A stretch of 59,745 bases of DNA from Phoronis australis (Eukaryota > Phoronida > Phoronidae). A program made the translations under genes and the position numbers. Under the pieces are notes generated by a model. That model did not search any database. It had not been told where the DNA came from and saw only the letters and a program-made list of their open reading frames with translations. The stretch is taken from positions 15,507 through 75,251 of the forward strand of contig NMRA01000737.1 of the NCBI GenBank assembly GCA_002633005.1, read 5' to 3'. Below, piece after piece: positions 50,606 to 59,745 of this stretch; position 1 is the first letter of the stretch, and the number at the start of each line of letters is the position of its first letter.

Positions 50606-52571
50606 ACGTTATTCGTTATTCTTGTACTATTGTGCTGCTAGAAGCATTTGTCAACCAAAATGAAACTGTGGTGTAACTGTATGTGTATTTTGGCAGATGC
50701 CCTGTTTGCACAATTAGGTTTATAATTAGGTCTGCTTTTCTTCAGATAAAAAGTTTAGTTACGAGTGTATGCACTTTAATCAATTTGATTTGTTGCTGAC
50801 TATTATTTTAGGATTACCTGTAACATTGTGGGTCAGATAGTGTAGTTAACTGTGTGTGTTATGTGTGGTTTCATTAACCGAATGGTTGACAGAAAATATA
50901 AATAGGTTATTCAAATGAATCCACCCTTGCATTTCTAACACTGTAAACCCCAGCTGTCCCATAGGAGGGGTTCAGTGGTGACGAGGGGCACTCGGCCGCC
51001 AACTAGTGAAGAGGGCATATATTGTCTCTGATAAGTATTTCACATTCTTGATATCACTTTGGATGGGTAAGCAAAAGAAATGAGAGATTTCATCATCTGG
51101 TATTTTCTAAGTATCCCCATTCCCCGGTCACCCTGGTATTGCTTTGGTCTGGCATTCAGCTGAATGTTCAGCCGGCGAGACCCTACCGAGTAAAGAGAAG
51201 CCTGGGATTATTAAAGCAGTTCATCTCTTGAGACATCACGCTCTATTCACTCAGGATGAAACTTATATTGTTTATTAATCAGTGGCCTATAAATGCAAAA
51301 TCGACATCCCTGTTTTTATAAAAAACATTGCCGGGTTTCATTAACCGAATGCCGTGACAGAAAATATAAAAAGGCTATTGAAATGAATCTAAAACCTGTA
51401 AACCCCAGCTGCCCCATAGGACGGGTACCATCTAGTGGGAAATGCCGAGGGAAATTCATGTAGATACTCCTAAGAGTGAACACATGTGTTCATCGCAAAG
51501 AGACAGGAGTACTTCTTGAAAGGCCGTGTTCAAAGCGTCAAGCAGAATTTCAGTCACAGTCAGATTTTAGTACTAGGGGGCGCAAGGTGTGCAGTTGCGG
51601 GATTCTTTCCCCAGGCAGTACAAATTTCTTTCCAGAGCATTTAACCCTGCCATAAAGTACAGTAATCAGATATTCTTTAAAGTGAAAACTAAGAATGCAT
51701 TTAAAAAAACTGTATAGTACACAAAGTGTATAGATGTATTTACAAAAGTTGCATCATAATAAATGTAGATACTGAGGTAGAAATCCAGCTACTGAGCTAT
51801 ATGAAGACTATCGTCAACATACAGCTACTAAGGTACAGTAGGTGTGTGTAGAGCTCCCGGCGCTAGACACGGAAATTTCACACAACCCCGGTGCTCAGCT
51901 TGTCACATCGTCGTGAAACTTAGAGCTAACAACCTACAGGTGCGCATGCAGAATCTGGGAATGAACCGACATTCACCTTTGCCCGTTACAGCCATTTATA
52001 GAAGTAAAAAGACAATCAAATCGTATGCCAGTCTAGGCTTTGACGTAATCCCGATAGTTATTTTATGTGAATACAAATAGATTTGCGTCGCTTTAAACGC
52101 GAAACCTGTGGCCCCTTTTGGTACAACATCGAAATAGTTTTTATTTTTATTGTGTTCTCAATCTTTTTTCTTTGCTCCAGTATAAAATGAATACGATTCA
52201 TTTGTCTATGAATGTTCTTAAGGCCGGTTTATCTGCAAGCCGAGAAAGCACCTTTTCCAATATCCTTCTGCCGGGGGTTCGCTGGATATCATTGAGCTAG
52301 AATGGATTTTTAAGAGATGTAATTTTTTGTCGTTAGTTTTTACATGCTTAGTTTAAATGCATCTATTTATCTTAAACTGCAAATAAATTTTGCATTCTAA
52401 GACTTGAGCATTCCTCGCAAGATTTCGTAGAAAAGACCATTTTTCACGTGAAAGAAGTTGCATCGGCAGAGTGAGTTTTTTAAAACTTAAAAGTTTTAAA
52501 AGCTGACATTTACTAGGCCCTACAACAATTGGACACCCTCAGCTCAGGTATTCAGTTCGCGTTCACCTTAA
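50606..52571. other. Intergenic sequence with a doubled segment
   Basis: A block of about 95 bp (ggtttcattaaccgaatg to about 50962) recurs at 51335-51424, containing acagaaaatataaa and gtaaaccccagctg. The spacing of about 468 bp and the shared start could mark the ends of a repeat, but no coding or RNA feature is clear. The TTAA at 52568-52571 is the left target site of the element that follows. Confidence 0.45.
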
Positions 52572-52905
52572 AGGCGAAGGCAACCTTTTTTCATGTCATT
52601 TTGAGCTAAAATAAGGTTGGTTGGTTATCCTAAACATATTTGCCACTTAATTACAGCTTTTCGTAATTTTATTAATTACTCGTCCTCTACTCCGGAAGTG
52701 ACGTTTTAGGAGGCAAGCGTTTCCCGCCACTTGGTTTTGCGTTGAGTTTACCGTGCGAATCTGTTCTATTCTACTTTTGTTTTGTGCTGTTTTTCAACAT
52801 TTGTCGCCACCACTTTCCATCGGCGAGTATTCTGCGGAAAGATAGGTTAGTATAGAACTCAACTACGTTGGATTTAGGGATTGTTTAGTGTGTTGTAAGC
52901 TGAAA

Positions 52906-53305
52906 ATGGCTGGAGTCGGTGACCCTTATCACAGTGACAGTAGTGTGAGTGACGGAGACCTTGTTCGCAGCAATGCATGGTGACGAGGAAGTTTTTCACG
53001 GACATTCAGTGGGTGGGTACATGTTTGAGCCCGAGTATAACGAGGCAGAGTACGCACAGGCACAGGCAGGTGTTGAGAGAAACGAGACGGCTACTGAGGA
53101 CAGACGTGGTGACACATCTTGATGCAAATGCACTGTGTGCGTTGTTATGCCTACCTCAATGGAATACTTGTGCTGTTCAGAGTTCGACGAGGCCAAGCCA
53201 CTACTGGACATGGTTAAGTGGACCTCCGGCATACCACGGACAGAGGAACAACTGTCCGACTTGCCAGAGTGTCCCACGACACACTCCCAATGGATGGTGA
53301 CCTGA
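52906..53305 (+). pseudogene. P2X7 intracellular ('ballast') domain-like gene, broken
   Basis: It starts ATG at 52906 (MAGVGDPYHSDSSVSDGDL, acidic) and shifts frame by one base near 52973. It then reads GGYMFEPEYNEAEYA and meets one in-frame TGA at 53120, where the family has Trp (W-C-x-C-x2-C). It continues CKCTVCVVMPTSMEYLCCSE and KPLLDMVKW, ending at 53303-53305 in a second break after ECPTTHSQW; a further frame gives HPNCLH. C-x-C-x2-C, M-P-T and the L-C-C pair are the metal-binding hallmarks of the cytosolic domain at the C-terminus of vertebrate P2X7. The rest of the domain is missing or decayed. Confidence 0.75.
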
Positions 53306-53379
53306 GCACCCAAACTGCTTACATCGTGTCGTGTGACTCCCTAGCCACACACCTGGCACCTTCTAAATAGCTCCAACAC

Positions 53380-54017
53380 TTAAGACAAGTCCACAATAAA
53401 CTTATCAAAGTTTGGCTCACCGATCTGTTCACTGGACGACGAACTGTCCTCTTCACTGGGTGTCGAACTGGGCCTGTAATCACTCCCACTACTCAATATC
53501 ACTGCAGGGCTGCTTAGAGGCTCTGGGCTGGAGAAAACAGCACAGGGCGAATCACTACTGGTTCCAGGAATGGCACGCTCTGGGGTACGTTCGGACTTGG
53601 AGGCACGGGTGACAGTGGATGAAGGGCCTCCACTGGCTCCAGTCACTGTACTGGCCACAGCTCGCGAGGCTTCTCTCTTCAAAAACGCACTTCTCGGGGG
53701 TGGCGACGGGGCACTGCCAGGAATCAACAAAGACGGAATGGCACCCTTCTTCAGGCGTTGTTTCGCAGGGACCTTCATCAGTTCAGCGTACAAACCCCTT
53801 TCGTAAGCAGACGGCAGAAATTGCTTGTCACACAAACGGTAATTCTCGACTGCTTTGTACGTTGCGTGGACGCCGGGGTCAGTAACGCTTCGTTCTTCAC
53901 ACGAACGAGCCAAGTACGGCGAAGTGTGTCATCCATCGGAAAGCGATGCAAAGGTACTCCCAAAGCGCGCGGGAGACGATAATTAGTACATCCCGGTACG
54001 CAGCAACAGTGTGGCAT
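53380..54017 (-). pseudogene. THAP zinc-finger gene, one frameshift
   Basis: Read leftward from ATG at 54017: MPHCCCVPGCTNYR, then VPLHRFPMDDTLRRTWLV, then a frameshift near 53905, and onward ARSCEERSV, NYRLCDKQFLPSAY, RLKKGAIPSLL. This is the order of a THAP domain (C-x4-C, H-R-F-P, W, C-x2-H, A-V/I-P). The last zinc ligand is Gln where His is expected, so the finger is probably lost in this copy. A Ser/Pro/Glu-rich tail follows and the frame ends at 53380. No transposase catalytic part is joined to it. Confidence 0.8.
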
Positions 54018-54282
54018 GTTGATTGACTAGTAAATGAAAGCAAATAACGACGTAACTTAACACAACCGAGGTAGAACAATAACTGACTCGGCAGCTCTCA
54101 CAGACAGACTATATGAAAAGAAATTGGCGCGAAATGCTTGCCTCCTAAAACGTCACTTCCAGACTAGCGGACGAGTAATTAACAAAATTATGAAAACCTG
54201 TAATTAAGTGGAAAATATGTTTAGGATAACCAACCAACCTTATTTTAGCTCAAAATGACATGAAAAAAGGTTGCCTTCGCCT

Positions 54283-54566
54283 TTAACGTTCACGTGAACA
54301 TTTAGCTGTTGCTAAACCCATTACTGTTACTGTGACGTGAATCGGCTCGTGCAAGTATGCGGGATAGTTCGCGTTCATGTCAGTGCCAAACCCGCCATTT
54401 GTTGTCTGAGTCAATGACCTATTTAGGACTCGTCGAAAGTTCAGGTAAAACCAGTGAGCTATATATAACTCGTTGGGTAAAACCCTTAGTCTATTTTTGT
54501 ACTAGTCCACGAAATATCGGCGTAGTTGAACAGCAGGTATTCTCACCTCCAGACTTACATGTAAAC
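54283..54566 (+). promoter_or_regulatory. Possible 5' UTR or promoter region of the next gene
   Basis: It contains acgtgaac, tgacgtga and a tatataa (54459-54465) ahead of the candidate first exon. The transposon has inserted within 285 bp of the candidate ATG. No promoter element is certain. Confidence 0.25.
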
Positions 54567-54623
54567 ATGTCTTCTAACAAAAAATCGGATCGTTTACTTC
54601 TCAAAGGGAAAGACTTGAAAAAG
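54567..54623 (+). CDS. Candidate first coding exon of a downstream gene
   Basis: ATG at 54567 with A at -3 opens MSSNKKSDRLLLKGKDLKK, closing in phase 0 at aag followed by gtgaga, a consensus donor. I cannot name the gene and find no second exon in the window, so it may lie beyond the end. Confidence 0.45.
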
Positions 54624-56598
54624 GTGAGAGTTTAAATTTTCTCTGAAATCATTTCGGCATCTGATTGCAGAGCCCACGCCCGTCACTTGTTTTAGCTGAA
54701 TTGAAGATTTATTGTTGACCGCATCGGCGTTAAGACGTCCTCTCTCAGCGTGACCTTTCAAATTTATGGTTTCTGGTGTAAGGTATTATGATTAAGTTTT
54801 ACGGGTAAGAATTAACGTTTTGAAATCCAGGCGCACGTCAATCTTATATTTCATAAGTTGACAAAAAGGCACTGAAATTAGACCCTCCCGTCAACTGTCG
54901 TCACCGTGACTCTAGAAATTTCCCAACGTCACAGCATGCACTACAGGAGGGGCGGAGCTAGAGTGGTGAACAACGCTATATCGAAAATGGTGTAGATCTG
55001 CCTCTGCATGTTTGCATGAGCGATTCGTGTGTGCTTTTAGACATTGAACATCATGCCTTTTTACCACTGAGTCAGTGGTTATAGCGGCACCAATTACGGT
55101 TGATTGTTGTCAGGCCAATTAAGCACCAGGACTTTTTTCTTTCCTTTCACGTTTGCAAAATTTTATTTGTTTGCCAACTATTTATGAAAGTTGTGGTCTG
55201 AGCTGTTCAGTTGTAGTGTCACACCATGACTGGGAACAACAATGGGAAATGTACCCATGCCCCTCCATTATCGTGTAAACATATTACTGTCAGGCCTGCT
55301 GGAGATGTTTTCTCATTCTAAAAACTCTACCTAGGACAATAAGAAAATTTTGAGCATATGGTCATGTCGCGGTAGTGGAGAGTTAATTCCTACAGATCTA
55401 CGCTCAAAATTCTGAGAAGACCAGTGTCGTCACTGTTTTCACTTTCACTTGGTATGTTGTAGACAAGACTGCAATGATTGGTTTAGGCAAGCACATACAT
55501 ACATAATACACACATACATACTGTGTGCATCTATATTTAAACTTGTGCATTCATAAATGCAACCATTAGCCAAAGGCTAGTAGGTGTAAACAGAATATGA
55601 AATTGATAACAAAGTTACAAGGAGTATTTACAAAAACTTACATGAGGCAATGTCAATCTAGATTGCTATGTATTGAAAGTATAGTGAGGTATGTAGGCTA
55701 TAGTAAAAAAGAAGAAAGGTGTTTGTATTGTCCTTAAGGTCAACTTCAGTATAGCTTAGTCGCCGAACACCTTTTGTCAGCCAATCGAAGCCAAAAAAAG
55801 CATTGTGAATTATAGACTCACTCACGATCAGTCCATGGCAACTGTACAGGGTCGATAAGATAAACTGTTTTCTTTTACAATATACAGCGTGCAAATAACG
55901 TTATCCAGGGGTCACTGCATGGTTTAAATGCACCAGGTTCATATTATATGAAGTAGTTGCACAGGCGACATGTCTGTATTATTACGTTAGAGCTCGGGAA
56001 GTGTTGAAGTTTTTTAACGTAATACGATCGATGTACCCCTGCTTGCCAATTGCACGTCACATTTTTGACGTCATCAAAATCTCGAAATATCGGGAGCTCA
56101 ATAGCAAAATTAATCAACTACCCCCATACGGTAGTACATTCCTTACATTTCTAAAACTCGATCGTTCAAATTTCGATTAGACTGGTGCCTCGATTTCCTT
56201 CACCCGTTTGTTCATCGGTCACATATATTGAGAGAGGCCGGGTGATCGACTGACAATGTATGATTCGGGAGAAAAATTAGGATACCTACTCATTTTAAGT
56301 TTGGACTCGAGAAAAGGGATGGGTTTACAGGGCAGCGGCTTCCATGAAAAGGTCTCACCGTTTGGAGCCTAGCCTTTTGTCGTAGTCTTTGAGAACTGCG
56401 GCCTCTAAGACAGCTCGATTAAGGAATTCACCTTTTGTAATAGTTTAGTAATATAACATTTCTGTAGATGTTTGAAATTTGAAGGAACCCAATTTTTTCA
56501 GTCTCGAGTCAGCTTTTTCGAAGAAAAGGAGGTGCCACTTTCGTTTTTGTGCTCGTTCACTTCAGTAATTATCGTATTCATTGATTTTATAACACGCT
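54624..56598. other. Downstream sequence, unassigned
   Basis: It holds a short catacata/cacacata microsatellite at about 55492-55530. I see no exon, RNA gene or transposon end. It would be the first intron if the candidate exon is real. Confidence 0.4.
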
Positions 56599-57849
56599 CG
56601 TTCTATGAACCATGTACAAAAGACAATTTTGTAATTTACAACACCACGATATTACGAGAAGTAGCCTGAAACATACTCTTGCCGTGGAATGTCAACTCCG
56701 ATCTCGCGCCTCGCTGCCGCTGAGGTTGCGCCGAAGAGTTGTTTGTATTCATTTGTTCAGGTGTGTGTATTTGCTATGAAATTCACTGTCATTAAATCTT
56801 TTCCAAACTTCGCCAATTTTCAACCGAATTGCACAAGAGCCGTAACATTTGAAAGTCCTTTGTCAGTTCTTGATGATTATACCAGTGGCAAAAGATGAAT
56901 AACTTAATTTTTATTTCGAATACCTGACTGCTTTAAAAATACTTTCAATGTTAAAAATCCGAGAGTATTACCAAAAGGCGAAAAATAATAGCGTGTTATT
57001 AGTAATATATAAAGGAAATGAACCAGAGAGGTTATAAATCTGACATGCGATTAAAGCCTAAAATATAGGGGGGCTCGATTTTTGGGAATGTGGAACTTTT
57101 ACTAAAAAAACCGGGGTTCGCCGAATTCCTGCCATTTTAGTGGGCTTTTGTCTCGTTTCCTCGGACTTTTTACCTCTTTGAGGCGGACCTTTTTGCCCAC
57201 TTCGCTACCCTACCCCCGTGTGCGTTCATGTCATGACTACGCTATAAACAGGGAAATAATTTCAATGATTCAAAAGATTTTTAGCCTATAAAGACATAGG
57301 TTTTAGAAAATGGATTCCATACATTGCTGCTGATAATTTTGTCAGCCATTCATGCAAAGTTATACAACTTATAATCGAACACAATTCCATTTTTCAGTAG
57401 AAATTCAAAATGCAGTGACATTAACGGCAAATTCGATAAACTGCTTCAACTATTTATCCGAAATTTGCAAATAAAGGGCAAGCAGTTAGCTTTGAAATGT
57501 ACCGTGAATAGCTCGTCACACTGGTTGCAGCGTAGGAATTTCCATAAACTTTCGAAATAAGATCCTTTTCTTCAGAAAGTAAAAATTTAACGAACACAAT
57601 AGGCCTACATGTATTGTATGTTACCGTAAACAAGACACAATGTGACACATTGTTACGATTGTTATGTTACTAAAGAAAATGGTCTCTGGAAAATAACAAT
57701 AAATCGCCAACCCAAAACGTCTATTTCCAGTGTTACGCATTGCATGAAATATGATGCGTGAAGCAAAACAATTTTTAGTGGTCCATTTGTTTGTAAAGGA
57801 AAATTGAAAAGATGCAATCCGTAATGGCTCGCCGGTGAGTGAGTGAGGG
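56599..57849 (+). repeat. Left arm of a 1,251-bp inverted duplication
   Basis: Every position x here corresponds to 116344 minus x in the right arm, without insertions or deletions. Open frames in the arm (56689-56898, and 57454-57648 on the minus strand) have identical mirror copies. Neither resembles a known protein. Confidence 0.95.
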
Positions 57850-58494
57850 AAGTTAGGTTTTCATGACGTCAGCGACGGGCTATCTCGCCAAAACTGTCAC
57901 GAAACACACAAAAGCGGCCATTTAACGAGACGGGTGTAAAATGACTATAGAATTACCGTCTGCCTATAGTGTAAAAGACAAGTTAGCGCGTTCCCCAAAA
58001 ATATAAAAATTCAAGTACTTGTACTAATCTGCGTTCTCACACGCAACGTCATCCACGTGCACCAAGTACTGTCTGCCTCCATATAATGAATAATGTTCAA
58101 TGTTTACTGAGTCATAGCAAAATTTGATTAAGATCCCGTGAATTGCTACCTAATCTGTTGCATCTTAAACGCATGCCAACAGAGGTCTCTTCGAAAATCA
58201 TCCTCCTGACGAAGCTAAGTCTGATCCATACAAATGACAGATTATATTTAAAGCCGCACTTTGTTATCTATAACCTGTCAACGTTGAATATTTAATCAAA
58301 GCACTTTGAGGCTTAAAACGTGGATAATTAGTGCCTAAATTGACGTTAACTCAAGTTACAAGCAATTATGCTTAGATGTCTCATTTTTGAATTTCCAATT
58401 TTAGGGTTAGCCAACCCCAACGACAGGTGAATCATTTTCTCAACTCGCTGCATGACGATTTTAATATTCTTGCTTGTTACGAAAAAAGGTAGCN
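57850..58494. other. Spacer of the inverted duplication, ending in an N
   Basis: 645 bp of single-copy sequence with no recognised feature. The N at 58494 touches the first base of the right arm. Confidence 0.6.
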
Positions 58495-59745
58495 CCCTCA
58501 CTCACTCACCGGCGAGCCATTACGGATTGCATCTTTTCAATTTTCCTTTACAAACAAATGGACCACTAAAAATTGTTTTGCTTCACGCATCATATTTCAT
58601 GCAATGCGTAACACTGGAAATAGACGTTTTGGGTTGGCGATTTATTGTTATTTTCCAGAGACCATTTTCTTTAGTAACATAACAATCGTAACAATGTGTC
58701 ACATTGTGTCTTGTTTACGGTAACATACAATACATGTAGGCCTATTGTGTTCGTTAAATTTTTACTTTCTGAAGAAAAGGATCTTATTTCGAAAGTTTAT
58801 GGAAATTCCTACGCTGCAACCAGTGTGACGAGCTATTCACGGTACATTTCAAAGCTAACTGCTTGCCCTTTATTTGCAAATTTCGGATAAATAGTTGAAG
58901 CAGTTTATCGAATTTGCCGTTAATGTCACTGCATTTTGAATTTCTACTGAAAAATGGAATTGTGTTCGATTATAAGTTGTATAACTTTGCATGAATGGCT
59001 GACAAAATTATCAGCAGCAATGTATGGAATCCATTTTCTAAAACCTATGTCTTTATAGGCTAAAAATCTTTTGAATCATTGAAATTATTTCCCTGTTTAT
59101 AGCGTAGTCATGACATGAACGCACACGGGGGTAGGGTAGCGAAGTGGGCAAAAAGGTCCGCCTCAAAGAGGTAAAAAGTCCGAGGAAACGAGACAAAAGC
59201 CCACTAAAATGGCAGGAATTCGGCGAACCCCGGTTTTTTTAGTAAAAGTTCCACATTCCCAAAAATCGAGCCCCCCTATATTTTAGGCTTTAATCGCATG
59301 TCAGATTTATAACCTCTCTGGTTCATTTCCTTTATATATTACTAATAACACGCTATTATTTTTCGCCTTTTGGTAATACTCTCGGATTTTTAACATTGAA
59401 AGTATTTTTAAAGCAGTCAGGTATTCGAAATAAAAATTAAGTTATTCATCTTTTGCCACTGGTATAATCATCAAGAACTGACAAAGGACTTTCAAATGTT
59501 ACGGCTCTTGTGCAATTCGGTTGAAAATTGGCGAAGTTTGGAAAAGATTTAATGACAGTGAATTTCATAGCAAATACACACACCTGAACAAATGAATACA
59601 AACAACTCTTCGGCGCAACCTCAGCGGCAGCGAGGCGCGAGATCGGAGTTGACATTCCACGGCAAGAGTATGTTTCAGGCTACTTCTCGTAATATCGTGG
59701 TGTTGTAAATTACAAAATTGTCTTTTGTACATGGTTCATAGAACG
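58495..59745 (-). repeat. Right arm of the inverted duplication, running to the window end
   Basis: It is the reverse complement of 56599-57849, exactly collinear. It begins directly after the N and runs to the last base. This is best explained as a contig placed a second time, reversed, at a scaffold gap; a true young palindrome would not be expected to start at an N. Confidence 0.95.

Larger units (their letters stand above)
52572..54282. mobile_element. TTAA-flanked DNA transposon, THAP type (Kolobok-like), 1,711 bp
   Basis: TTAA stands on both sides (52568-52571 and 54283-54286). Inverted ends of about 158 bp (52572-52729 and 54125-54282) begin aggcgaaggcaaccttttt and match at roughly 94%. 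Inside are two convergent broken genes: a THAP-domain gene on the minus strand and a P2X7-ballast-like gene on the plus strand. TTAA duplication together with a THAP domain is the known combination of the Kolobok superfamily; piggyBac also uses TTAA but has no THAP domain. No DDE transposase core is present, so the copy is non-autonomous. Confidence 0.85.

Noticed and set aside
53412-53885. Plus-strand frames opposite the THAP gene
   Set aside because: They are antisense to the minus-strand frame with a clear THAP pattern.
56689-56898. 69-codon frame (and its mirror at 59446-59655) as a gene
   Set aside because: No domain, no splice sites or composition support; it appears twice only because of the inverted duplication.

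Overview
The window is animal nuclear DNA. It holds GT-AG introns, short exons that join in one open frame, fibronectin type III-like (FN3-like), cadherin-like and EGF domains, a single-pass membrane protein, and DNA transposons with inverted ends. The FN3 style (repeats ending near D-x-T-P-P) and the transposon content fit a marine invertebrate such as a lancelet, hemichordate, echinoderm or mollusc. I cannot fix the species from sequence alone. There are no prokaryotic genes, operons or CRISPR arrays.

From about 2.16 to 48.16 kb, one plus-strand gene fills the window. I assembled 34 coding exons by splice sites and phase. All 33 joins keep one frame, giving about 2,522 residues plus a stop. 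The 5' end of the gene lies outside the window. The product is a very large type I membrane protein. In order it has: about a dozen FN3-like repeats, a Thr/Ser linker, an unassigned Lys/Gly-rich region, a Cys cluster next to a furin-type R-R-K-R site, a cadherin-like/tandem-95-type domain, a second cadherin-like segment, a block of repeated C-x2-G-N-C-S/T units, two EGF-like modules, one transmembrane helix, and a tail of about 170 residues with an N-P-S-Y motif.

The introns are full of young minisatellites with units of 13, 16, 18, 28, 33, 39, 51, 56, 57, 58, 79 and 80 bp. Three of these arrays begin at an exon-intron junction and copy the splice site itself. The introns also hold three foldback or inverted-end elements and a dispersed modular repeat whose intact copies start with a 28-nt palindrome.

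From 48.2 to 59.7 kb lies repeat-rich DNA. The best element is a 1,711-bp TTAA-flanked transposon with 158-bp inverted ends. It carries a broken THAP-domain gene and, convergent to it, a broken gene resembling the intracellular 'ballast' domain of P2X7. Just downstream is a possible first exon of another gene. The window ends in a collinear 1,251-bp inverted duplication abutting an N; a second N at 3040 abuts a direct duplication of exons 1-2. Both are probably assembly joins, although real duplications are not excluded.
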